Positions 9,063 to 15,994 of a DNA stretch of 64,000 bases are shown here, piece after piece. The stretch lies in contig NZ_JAFCLG010000003.1 in assembly GCF_018129685.1 (NCBI RefSeq), positions 62,001 to 126,000 on the forward strand, given 5' to 3'. The stretch's first letter is position 1. The number at the start of each line of letters is the position of its first letter. This DNA is from Bradyrhizobium manausense (GTDB lineage Bacteria; Pseudomonadota; Alphaproteobacteria; Rhizobiales; Xanthobacteraceae). The notes below the pieces were generated by a model. That model was not told the DNA's origin and did no database searches. It saw only the letters and a program-made list of their open reading frames with translations. Made by a program: the position numbers and the translations under genes.

Positions 9063-9701
9063 ATGGCAGCAGACATCTCGCGGGCCGGGGTCGAGAAGGC
9101 CTATGGCCGCTGGGCGCCGGTCTATGATCTCGTGTTCGGCAAGGTGTTCGATGCCGGCCGGCAGTCGACCATTGCGGAGGCCGATCGCATCGGTGGCCGC
9201 GTTCTCGACGTCGGCGTCGGCACCGGGCTGTCGCTGTCGGACTATTCGCGCACCACGAAGATCTGCGGCGTCGACATTTCCGAGCCGATGCTGCGCAAGG
9301 CGCAGGCGCGCGTGCGCGCGATGCGGCTCAGCAATGTGGAAGTGCTCTCGGTGATGGACGCGAAGAATCTTGCGTTCCCCGACAATTCCTTCGATGCGGT
9401 GGTCGCGCAATATGTCATCACCGCCGTGCCCGATCCCGAAGGCACGCTCGACGAGTTCGTGCGCGTGCTCAAGCCCGGCGGCGAGCTGATCCTGGTCAAC
9501 CACATCGGCGCGGAAAGGGGTCTTCGCAGACTCTCCGAACTCGCCTTTGCGCCGCTCGCGCGTCGTCTCGGCTGGCGCCCGGAATTCCCGTGGGCCCGCC
9601 TCGTCAACTGGGCCGCCGGGCACGGCGGCGTCACGCTGGCCGAACGCCGCCCCATGCCGCCGATGGGCCATTTCTCGCTGATCCGCTACCATAAATCGTG
9701 A
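9063..9701 (+). CDS. pmtA: SAM-dependent methyltransferase, probably phosphatidylethanolamine N-methyltransferase (PmtA, Rhodobacter type)
   Basis: 212 residues. It begins with a YGRWAPVYDLVFGKVF segment typical of the Rhodobacter-type phospholipid methyltransferase, then class I motif I (VLDVGVGTGLS, about 47-57), motif II (CGVDISEPML) and a post-motif near NSFDAVVAQYV. Enzymes of this family methylate phosphatidylethanolamine towards phosphatidylcholine, important in rhizobia. The assignment rests on recognised sequence style; a generic UbiE-like methyltransferase remains possible. It has a good ribosome site (GCAGGGGGC) and follows mnmA closely. Confidence 0.65.
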   Translation: MAADISRAGVEKAYGRWAPVYDLVFGKVFDAGRQSTIAEADRIGGRVLDVGVGTGLSLSDYSRTTKICGVDISEPMLRKAQARVRAMRLSNVEVLSVMDAKNLAFPDNSFDAVVAQYVITAVPDPEGTLDEFVRVLKPGGELILVNHIGAERGLRRLSELAFAPLARRLGWRPEFPWARLVNWAAGHGGVTLAERRPMPPMGHFSLIRYHKS

Positions 9702-9747
9702 TGTCCGGCCGTGGGAACAGGGCGCGCGCCTCGCGCGTTTCCTCTCC

Positions 9748-10110
9748 ATGCGCACCACATCAACCATCATCCTGGCCAGCCTCGTGATCGCCGCCTCCGG
9801 CACCGCAATCGCGCAGGCCCCGCCGTTGCCTGCGACGCCGCCGCAAGCAACCGCGCCGCCATCTCCGATCCATACAGCCGACTGCACGCCGCAGGACCGG
9901 CAGAACCGCGCGGCTGCGCCTGAGGGTCAAACCACCGGCCAGGCTCGGGAGCCGCTCGGCGACAAACTGGCAAAATCCGACGGCGTGCTCTGCCCGCCAT
10001 CAGGCGTCGACCCCGACATGCACGCCCCGGCGCCGAGCACCGACGGCAGCATGCCCGTCATACCGCCCCCCGGCAGCCCCGGCGGCGACCCGAGCGTGAG
10101 GCCGAAATAG
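9748..10110 (+). CDS. Small proline-rich secreted protein, unknown function
   Basis: 120 residues with a clear signal peptide (MRTTSTIILASLVIAASGTAIAQA; cleavage likely after AQA, near residue 24). The mature part is about 20% Pro, with two Cys (in DCTPQD and LCPPSG) that could form one disulfide. No domain was recognised. It is likely periplasmic. It lies 46 bp after the methyltransferase and is followed by a dispersed palindromic repeat. Confidence 0.6.
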   Translation: MRTTSTIILASLVIAASGTAIAQAPPLPATPPQATAPPSPIHTADCTPQDRQNRAAAPEGQTTGQAREPLGDKLAKSDGVLCPPSGVDPDMHAPAPSTDGSMPVIPPPGSPGGDPSVRPK

Positions 10111-10133
10111 GCGAACTCCGAACCCCGAGTTCT

Positions 10134-10199
10134 CGTCATGCCCGGGCTTGTCCCGGGCATCCACGTTCTTGGATGGCCGGGACAAGCCCATCCATGACG
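10134..10199. repeat. Dispersed CGTCATG palindromic repeat, copy 1
   Basis: This element runs from CGTCATGCCCGGGCTTG to CCATGACG, with inner GGGCTTGTCCCGG and CCGGGACAAGCCC arms. Related copies are at 52433-52556 and 56002-56087 in this window. It forms a strong hairpin after the small secreted protein gene. Confidence 0.75.
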
Positions 10200-10359
10200 G
10201 CTTCGGCGAGAAAAAAGGTCATGTTCACAAGGCGGCACGTCCCGCCGAGCCTCAGAGAAGGCGGAAAGGGCGGAGCACCTTGGCTTGACTTCCCGCCGCC
10301 CCCTTCTTTATATGCCGCGCGTTCGCGAGATCGGCCGTATCGGCCCCCGCGTACCCTGT

Positions 10360-10436
10360 GGCGGGGTAGCTCAGCTGGTTAGAGCACGGGAATCATAATC
10401 CTGGGGTCGGGGGTTCGAGTCCCTCCCCCGCTACCA
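10360..10436 (+). tRNA. tRNA-Met (CAT), elongator type
   Basis: 77 nt with encoded CCA. Acceptor stem GGCGGGG/CCCCGCT, D-arm GCTC...GAGC, anticodon stem CGGGA/TCCTG around loop ATCATAA (anticodon CAT at positions 34-36), T-loop TTCGAGT. It is not the initiator, which has CGCGGGG and a C1-A72 mismatch, and not tRNA-Ile(CAT), which begins GGGCCTG in alphaproteobacteria. The T at position 33 and A at 37 are normal. Confidence 0.95.
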
Positions 10437-10642
10437 AATTGTTTATCCCAGCTTCGTCTTCGTTATTTGGGCAGTTTCGGCGCAGTCAGAACTTGACGGG
10501 TTCGCTTGCCCTCTACCCATCTGGACATCGGGGCCGAGCGGGCAGTGCTATTGAAATTATTGGCCGACGAAGAGGCGACTGAGCCTCGCTTCGGAAAAGA
10601 GCGTTCTCTCACGGCTTACAGGGCGACCTGAAAGGTTCAAAC

Positions 10643-10792
10643 ATGATGCCGAAGGTCAAGGAGCATATCTGCCCAAGCTGCAACGGAACGGGCTTCCCCG
10701 CATCGATGCAGCCGATCAATCCGGGCCACAAAATCTACCCGGCCAAATGCAAAGCCTGCGGTGGCAAGGGGAAGATTGCGGACGCCGACTAA
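10643..10792 (+). CDS. Small DnaJ-like zinc-finger protein
   Basis: 49 residues. It contains two CxxCxGxG-type knuckles (CPSCNGTG near residues 10-17 and CKACGGKG near 36-43), the unit found in the central zinc-binding region of DnaJ. The two together would bind one zinc ion. There is no J-domain, so it is a free-standing zinc ribbon of unknown role. Start ATG 10643 or 10646. It stands alone, 206 bp after the tRNA. Confidence 0.7.
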   Translation: MMPKVKEHICPSCNGTGFPASMQPINPGHKIYPAKCKACGGKGKIADAD

Positions 10793-10906
10793 GGCGGCCT
10801 TCCTCTGTTTGCGGGTTCGGCGATGTGGTTGCGTCGCTCGATGCAGGCCCGCTTGGGCGCGGGCTTTGTCGTCAGCGAGAATACCGGCAAGCAGCCTGCA
10901 GCCGGA

Positions 10907-11134
10907 TCACTTCCCCTTCGCCTTGGCTTTCTTCTTCGGCGCCGGGCCTGCGGCGGCTTCCCGGGCCAGCCGCTCGGCCTTCAGCCGCTCTCGATTCTGG
11001 GCGAAGGCCTGCTCGGCGAGTGCGTGCTCGGACAAGGCCTTCACCGCATCGACCTGGCGGAAGGCCTTGCGCGCTTCACGCTCGGCTTTGCTGATCGGCT
11101 TCGGCGGTTGCTGCTCACCAAATGTCTTTGTCAT
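10907..11134 (-). CDS. Small basic Ala/Lys-rich protein, unknown function
   Basis: 75 residues from the ATG at 11134 (MTKTFGEQQ). Highly charged and helical, ending in a Lys/Ala tail (PKKKAKAKGK) like those of nucleic-acid-binding proteins. It shares the motif LKAERLAREA with the next gene upstream (LRAERLARDA), so the two may be diverged copies or members of one family. No known domain. The upstream stop of the neighbour is 34 bp away, so they are probably one transcript. Confidence 0.55.
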   Translation of the reverse strand: MTKTFGEQQPPKPISKAEREARKAFRQVDAVKALSEHALAEQAFAQNRERLKAERLAREAAAGPAPKKKAKAKGK

Positions 11135-11168
11135 CTTGTCTCGATCCAGACGCTGCTCGAAAGCGGGG

Positions 11169-11354
11169 TCAATTCTTGCCTGTCGGCCCGGCATCTCGCG
11201 CCAGGCGCTCTGCCCGGAGACGCCTGTGGTTTTCATGAAACTCCGGATCGGCGTGGCTGTCCGCGATCGTTTGCCGCGCCCCGATCGGGTTTTGCGCCTT
11301 TCGGTCCGCTTCATCCGCGAGCTGTTGCTCGGCGGAGCGCTTCCGTTTGGTCAT
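11169..11354 (-). CDS. Small charged protein, unknown function
   Basis: 61 residues from the ATG at 11354 (MTKRKRSAEQQ). Helical and polar, with the motif LRAERLARDA near the C-terminus that recurs in the downstream gene. A longer frame reaches 11459, but its extra part is cysteine-rich and looks non-coding. No known domain; probably co-transcribed with 10907-11134. Confidence 0.5.
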   Translation of the reverse strand: MTKRKRSAEQQLADEADRKAQNPIGARQTIADSHADPEFHENHRRLRAERLARDAGPTGKN

Positions 11355-11579
11355 TGCTGGATCCCTGCAGCTGCGGCTGGTCCGGAACAATTCGACTGAT
11401 TCCCGGCAACAATAGACCCTTGTCGCGCAGGCGGCGACCTCAAATGTGCAGGATATCAAGCCAAACGGTCCCGGCGCACCGGCGAAGCGCCACGCGAACG
11501 CATGGCTACAACGCTTGGTACCATTGCGTCACGGCATGCTCTACACTGCAGCAACCGCGGACGATCTGGAGCTAAGCAC

Positions 11580-11786
11580 ATGTCCTATGCCTATAAGCTG
11601 AATGAAGACGTTCGCCACCAGCCCCAGGGTCCCCAGGGGCGTGCAGCAACCGATTCAGCGATGATTTACACCATCATTCAATGCATGCCCATCGAGGCAG
11701 ATGGACGCCTTCGATACCGTATCAAGAGCAAGTCGGGGAATGTCGAACGGGTCGTCACGGAAGAGCAGCTGTCGTACTTCCAGTGA
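11580..11786 (+). CDS. Small conserved-looking protein, unknown function
   Basis: 68 residues from the ATG at 11580. The C-terminal 40 residues (IYTIIQCMPIEADGRLRYRIKSKSG...) look like a small beta-rich domain that reads a substrate or acts as a subunit. No family name can be given with confidence. The next small gene starts 34 bp later on the same strand. Confidence 0.55.
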   Translation: MSYAYKLNEDVRHQPQGPQGRAATDSAMIYTIIQCMPIEADGRLRYRIKSKSGNVERVVTEEQLSYFQ

Positions 11787-11819
11787 TTTGCCGCGCTCGT
11801 CGTTAGGAGGAGTTTCGTC

Positions 11820-11999
11820 GTGCCGACTGATCGCGAAAATATCCTGATGGCGCTTCGAGAGAAGCCGCTCAAAATCTACGACGTCATGAAGCGCGCCAAT
11901 GTCGCGAACGAGGAAGCCTGCCAGTCCCTCCTGTTGAAAATGCGGGACGAAGGTTCGGTCAAGTTCGATATTCATAAAGGACGATGGCTCATCGCTTGA
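11820..11999 (+). CDS. Small winged-helix-like protein, unknown function
   Basis: 59 residues from a GTG at 11820, chosen because AGGAGG lies 10 bp upstream. The sequence (ILMALREKPLKIYDVMKRAN, SLLLKMRDEGSVKFDIHKGRW) follows a helix-helix-helix-beta pattern like a minimal winged-helix DNA-binding domain. It has no effector domain. Probably paired with the gene at 11580. Confidence 0.6.
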   Translation: MPTDRENILMALREKPLKIYDVMKRANVANEEACQSLLLKMRDEGSVKFDIHKGRWLIA

Positions 12000-12379
12000 G
12001 CCGTGAATTGCGGCGACGCGCCAGGAATTCCTTCCTCTCAGCGTGCCTTGCATGCCAAGCCCAAAGACCGGCGGGCAGAGGGGGTCAAGGCCGTTAGCCG
12101 CCGAAGGCGGGGGCGCCGGCACCAGCCTCGAGCCCGCCTGATCGCCGGTCTACTTCCAACCCAGTTGCTCTCGGTTCAGGAAGACGGAACGGAAAGCAAA
12201 AGCTTGGGCGATTTGCGCCGCGAGAAGGCGATGGCGTGCCTGCCTGGAACGCTGACAAGCGCGCCCCAGGGACGATCGAGGCCTTCGTCGCCGGGATGAA
12301 GAGACGGCGCCATCGGTGAAGATGGCGGCACCGCAGCACCGGCAAGCCCCAAACACATGCTCCGGCCCGCGCTGCCGGA
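12000..12379. other. Non-coding stretch before the P1B-5 ATPase promoter
   Basis: 380 bp with no gene that can be supported. A minus-strand frame at 12150-12356 begins MFGACRCCGAAIF, a zinc-ribbon-like start, but the rest is Arg/Ser noise. It could be a decayed remnant. No terminator was found after 11999. Confidence 0.4.
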
Positions 12380-12393
12380 TTGATCATGCTCAA
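12380..12393 (+). promoter_or_regulatory. FixK/FNR-type box upstream of the P1B-5 ATPase
   Basis: TTGATCATGCTCAA matches TTGA-N6-TCAA exactly, the consensus for bradyrhizobial FixK2 and related Crp/Fnr regulators. For a class II promoter centred at -41.5, transcription would start near 12428, almost exactly where the 15-bp repeats begin. This implies induction at low oxygen. Confidence 0.65.
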
Positions 12394-12430
12394 GTCGCCA
12401 GGCCGGCTCCCGGGCCAGGATTGTCCAACT

Positions 12431-12535
12431 CTGGAAGCCAGTTCTGTTGAAGCCAGTTCTGTTGAAGCCAGTTCTGTTGAAGCCAGGCCTGTTGAAGCCA
12501 AGTCTCTGAAAGCCAAGTCTCTGGAAGCCAAGTGA
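12431..12535 (+). repeat. Seven tandem 15-bp repeats forming the ATPase 5' leader
   Basis: Seven exact-length units (starts at 12431, 12446, 12461, 12476, 12491, 12506 and 12521) share the core GAAGCCA. Units 2 and 3 are identical (GTTGAAGCCAGTTCT), and the last units have drifted to CTGGAAGCCAAGT. The seventh unit ends on the A of the ATPase ATG (12535) and supplies its GGAAG ribosome site. Unit length is a multiple of three, and the frame through the repeats encodes a (V/L)-E-A-x-S pentapeptide series ending in TGA that overlaps the ATG. Confidence 0.9.
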
Positions 12536-14820
12536 TGTCGTTTGAGCGAATCTTGCGTTGGACCCTGGTCGCCGTGGCCATCGCGGGATTGAGCGCGGGT
12601 CTTCTGGCGCGAACCCTTGGACGGGCCGACCTTGCCGATCTCGCATGGACGCTCGGCACGGCGCCGGTGATCGCGGGACTTGCGGTCTCGATTGTTCGGG
12701 ACCTGCTCGCGGGTCGGCTGGGTGTTGATCTCATAGCGCTGCTGTCGATGAGTGCAGCGTTGGTGCTTGGCGAGCCTCTCGCCGGTGCAGTGGTCGCGCT
12801 GATGTATTCCGGCGGCAATGTGCTGGAGGTTATCGCGATTACGCGGGCGGAGCGCGAACTGCGACTGCTGGTCGATCGTGCGCCGCGGCAGGCTCACCGG
12901 AACATCGACGGCAGAATCGAGGAGGTGCCGGTCGAGGCTGTCTGCGTTGGCGAACACGTTCTGGTGCGCGCCGGCGAGGTCGTGCCGCTCGATGGCACCG
13001 TCCGATCGGCCGTGGCCACGATCGACGAATCCGCCATCACGGGAGAACCGATCCCCGTCCAGAAGACGCGTGGCAATGCCGTGCTTTCCGGCTCGCTGAA
13101 TGCAGGCGAGACCTTCGAGCTGACCGTGTCCGCAATCGCCGGAGAAAGCACCTACGCTGGTATCGTGCGCATGGTGACGGCGGCGCAAACGGCAAAAGCG
13201 CCCTTCGTGCGCCTTGCGGACCGGTACGCATTGGTGTTCCTGCCGGTGACGCTGGTGGTTGCCTTCGCCGCATGGGGCCTGTCAGGCGATTTGACCCGCA
13301 GCCTCGCCGTGCTGGTGGCGTCGACGCCCTGTCCCTTGATTTTGGCCGCGCCGGTCGCCTTCATCGCCGGTGTGGCGCAGGCGGCCCGTCGCGGGATCCT
13401 GGCCAAGGGGGGCGGGGCGCTCGAGGCGCTGGCGCGCGCACACACAGTGCTGTTCGACAAGACCGGGACGCTGACGGTCGGAGGTGCGCGGTTGCTTTCG
13501 GTGGAGGTTGCGCCGGGACAAGATCCGGACGAGGTGCTCGCCTTGGGGGCCTCGCTCGAGCAGGCCTCGCATCACGTGCTTGCCAAGGCGGTTGTCACAG
13601 CGGCCATCGATCGCGGGCTCAAGCTTAGGGCGCCCGAACAGGTGGCAGAGATCATGGGTTCCGGCTTGAGCGGCGTGATCGATGGACGCCGGGTTGCTGC
13701 CGGCTCGCGTGAGATGCTGCTGCCAAACGCCGAATTGGCGCCCTGGGAGATGCGGGCGATCCGACGCGCCTCCTGGCGTTCGGCGCTGATCGTCTTCGTC
13801 GCCATTGATGGTTGTCCGGTCGGGGCCCTGCTGCTGGCCGATGAACTGCGCGCCGATACGCCAAGGGCGATCCGGCTGCTGCGCGATGCGGGCGTCGCGC
13901 GAATGGTGATGGTCACCGGCGATCGTGCCGCAGCGGCGCAGGCGATCGGCGCGGCTCTGGACCTCGACGCCGTGCTGGCCGACCGTGTCCCCGCCGACAA
14001 GGTCGAGGCGGTGCGGACGGAACAGAGGCAGCATCCGACCATCATGGTCGGCGATGGCATCAACGATGCGCCCGCTTTGGCCGCGGCCGACATCGGGATC
14101 GCACTCGGAGCGCGGGGTGCCAGCGCCTCCTCGGAAGCAGCGGATGTGGTCATCCTGGCCGACCGGCTCGATCGCGTCGGCGAGGCAATCGTGATCGCGC
14201 AGCGTGCGCGCGGGATTGCCCTCCAGAGCATCCTTGTCGGAATGGGGTTGTCATTCATCGCCATGTTGGCTGCCATGATGGGTTGGCTCCATCCTGTGCC
14301 GGCGGCGGTCACGCAGGAGTGCATCGACGTTGCCGTCATTCTCAATGCACTGCGGGCACTCGCCCCGGCCCATGGAAGCACAGGGCGCAGGATCACCGCA
14401 GAGCGGGGGTTGGCACTGCATCACGATCACGAGGCGCTCCTCGGAGATCTCGACCGGTTGCGCACGATCGTCGACGCCATCGACGATGCAGCGCCGGATG
14501 CTGCGGCGACGTTGATCGTAGAGGCTCAGCGGTTGATTCAAAACCGCGTGGTGAAGCACGAGCTCGATGACGAAGGCAGCGTCTATCCGCAGATCGCCGA
14601 AGTGCTGCGTGACAAGCACAGCCTCTCCGCCATGAGCCGCGCCCATCGGGAGATCCTGCATCTTGCCCGGCTGCTCACCCGGATCGTGGAGGACCTGCCG
14701 TCGGAAAAGATCGATCGCTATGTCGTCCGGGACGCCCAGCGCGTGATCGAGGCGGTCGAAACGCTGGTGCGCATGCATACCGCCCAGGAAGAAGATATCT
14801 ACGAGGCCGTGGCCGCATAA
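12535..14820 (+). CDS. nia: P1B-5 type heavy-metal (Ni/Fe) exporting ATPase with C-terminal hemerythrin domain (Nia-like)
   Basis: 761 residues. Order: two N-terminal membrane helix pairs, actuator domain with TGEP (about 168), metal-gate helix with TPCP (about 264-267), phosphorylation site DKTGT (D308), nucleotide domain with the SHH (HP-like) pair near 343, hinge GDGINDAP (about 505), helices ending QECID-VAVILNALR, then a hemerythrin-like four-helix domain (about 620-755) with His/Glu ligands. TPCP rather than CPC, together with a hemerythrin tail, defines the P1B-5 group; Sinorhizobium Nia of this group moves nickel and iron in nodules. There is no N-terminal metal-binding domain. A start at GTG 12532 is possible. 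The FixK box at 12380 suggests microaerobic control. Confidence 0.82.
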   Translation: MSFERILRWTLVAVAIAGLSAGLLARTLGRADLADLAWTLGTAPVIAGLAVSIVRDLLAGRLGVDLIALLSMSAALVLGEPLAGAVVALMYSGGNVLEVIAITRAERELRLLVDRAPRQAHRNIDGRIEEVPVEAVCVGEHVLVRAGEVVPLDGTVRSAVATIDESAITGEPIPVQKTRGNAVLSGSLNAGETFELTVSAIAGESTYAGIVRMVTAAQTAKAPFVRLADRYALVFLPVTLVVAFAAWGLSGDLTRSLAVLVASTPCPLILAAPVAFIAGVAQAARRGILAKGGGALEALARAHTVLFDKTGTLTVGGARLLSVEVAPGQDPDEVLALGASLEQASHHVLAKAVVTAAIDRGLKLRAPEQVAEIMGSGLSGVIDGRRVAAGSREMLLPNAELAPWEMRAIRRASWRSALIVFVAIDGCPVGALLLADELRADTPRAIRLLRDAGVARMVMVTGDRAAAAQAIGAALDLDAVLADRVPADKVEAVRTEQRQHPTIMVGDGINDAPALAAADIGIALGARGASASSEAADVVILADRLDRVGEAIVIAQRARGIALQSILVGMGLSFIAMLAAMMGWLHPVPAAVTQECIDVAVILNALRALAPAHGSTGRRITAERGLALHHDHEALLGDLDRLRTIVDAIDDAAPDAAATLIVEAQRLIQNRVVKHELDDEGSVYPQIAEVLRDKHSLSAMSRAHREILHLARLLTRIVEDLPSEKIDRYVVRDAQRVIEAVETLVRMHTAQEEDIYEAVAA

Positions 14821-14867
14821 TATTGATCGGAGTCAAACGGCGTAAGCCGCGCGGGCTGGCTTTCAGG

Positions 14868-15701
14868 TCAGTGCGACATCACGACCGGGATCGTCATGCA
14901 ACGGAGCATCTCCCGTGTAACCCCGCCGAATAGAGCCTCTTGGATGGGGGAATGCCCGTAGCCGCCCATAACCAGGAGATCGAGACCCTCATCCGCTGCG
15001 ATCGAAAGAATGCTTGATTGCAGATAGCCACGTTCGGATGGCAAGGAGACGATCTTGGCAGGCAGGCCCTTGCGCGCCAGGTGCGTCGCGAGTCGTTCGG
15101 GAGACGCATCGACCGGCACGTCGTCTGCATTGATGGTAATGATCGTCAACGCATCCGCCTTGGCGATGAACGGCATTGCGTCCCTCAGGGCGCGAGCGGC
15201 AAGGCGGCTGCCGTCCCAGCAAATACCGATGCGAGCGGCCCTGAACGCGCCCTTGAAAGTGTAGGGGATCAGCAGCGTTGGCCCGCCGGTTTGCAGAACG
15301 ATCTCCTGAGGGAGCCGGTTGTCGAAGCTCTCATGGTCTGGATCCCCCTGGGACACGATCGTGAGATCGTAGAGCCGGGCTGCGGCTTCAACCCGCCCGA
15401 CGATCTCGCCGAAGGCGCCGCTGACAGCGAATTTTCCATAGCTGATCCCGGCCTGCTTCGCCTCCGCCTCGAAGACGTGCATCGCAGCGTCGGCTCGCTC
15501 CGCAGCGCGCTCATACTCGAATTCAAAAGATGCAGCGACGGCCGCGCCGGCTTCGGCGACGAAGGCCACATTCGTCGACGCGTACCCCGTCGCCATCGCG
15601 TCCAGATGGGCCCCCGTGCTCATGGCAAGGGAAATGGATGCATCGATCGCCGGGCGCGGCGACCGCTCGCTTGGAATATGCACCAGAAGATCCTTGAACA
15701 T
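14868..15701 (-). CDS. Tandem universal stress protein (two UspA domains)
   Basis: 277 residues from the ATG at 15701, which has a strong CAGGAGGC ribosome site. Domain 1 covers about 1-140; domain 2, about 150-277, keeps the ATP-binding loop GYGHSPIQEALFGGVT near its end. Domain 1 lacks that loop. Tandem Usp proteins in rhizobia and Pseudomonas are often induced by oxygen limitation. A FixK-type box lies 65 bp upstream of the start, supporting this. It converges on the ATPase gene (47-bp gap, no clear terminator). Confidence 0.88.
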   Translation of the reverse strand: MFKDLLVHIPSERSPRPAIDASISLAMSTGAHLDAMATGYASTNVAFVAEAGAAVAASFEFEYERAAERADAAMHVFEAEAKQAGISYGKFAVSGAFGEIVGRVEAAARLYDLTIVSQGDPDHESFDNRLPQEIVLQTGGPTLLIPYTFKGAFRAARIGICWDGSRLAARALRDAMPFIAKADALTIITINADDVPVDASPERLATHLARKGLPAKIVSLPSERGYLQSSILSIAADEGLDLLVMGGYGHSPIQEALFGGVTREMLRCMTIPVVMSH

Positions 15702-15759
15702 GCGTGCCTCCTGTTTCGACCTGGTGGACCAAGGACAGCACGTGTCCCGATCGTGCATC

Positions 15760-15773
15760 TTGACGCACGTCAA
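15760..15773 (-). promoter_or_regulatory. FixK/FNR-type box upstream of the universal stress gene
   Basis: TTGACGCACGTCAA is a perfect 14-bp palindrome matching TTGA-N6-TCAA. Its centre is 65 bp before the usp ATG. A class II start (-41.5) would fall near 15725, leaving a 24-base leader with the ribosome site correctly placed. Confidence 0.7.
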
Positions 15774-15883
15774 GGAGGCGGTGTGGCGCGACGCTCTTGT
15801 TATTATACCCCGGTGGGCGATGCCTTCCTCAATCCCCGGAACCGAACAGCGCCGCCCACGCGGTTCTCATGTGCTTGTGCCCT

Positions 15884-15985
15884 AAACCGCGATGAGATTT
15901 GGATGAATCGTCATCGCGCTTTAGATTGTTGTTTGCGCATGATCTTTCCGGAAAACCGCTTCGCACTTTCCGGATCATGCTTTAG
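15884..15985. repeat. Dispersed rhizobial intergenic repeat with GCATGATC arms
   Basis: The block holds AAACCGCGATGAGAT, then CATCGCGCTTTAG, then GCATGATC-N-CCGGAAAA and CTTTCCGGATCATGC as an inverted pair (15937 to 15980). Sequences of this kind recur in Bradyrhizobium and Rhizobium intergenic DNA. It lies between the usp promoter and the 3' end of the alcohol dehydrogenase gene and may act as its terminator. It covers most of the 220-bp gap. Confidence 0.65.
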
Positions 15986-15994
15986 CCGCTCCGA

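Noticed and set aside
10360..10436. tRNA-Ile(CAT) or initiator tRNA
   Set aside because: The acceptor stem GGCGGGG and the first pair G-T do not match either type in alphaproteobacteria; it fits elongator tRNA-Met.
12150..12356. Possible zinc-ribbon protein beginning MFGACRCCGAAIF on the minus strand
   Set aside because: Only the first 15 residues look like a protein. The rest is Arg/Ser-rich, has a single CxxC, and no ribosome site was found.
12431..12535. CRISPR array
   Set aside because: Units are 15 bp with no spacers; repeats directly abut each other and there are no cas genes.
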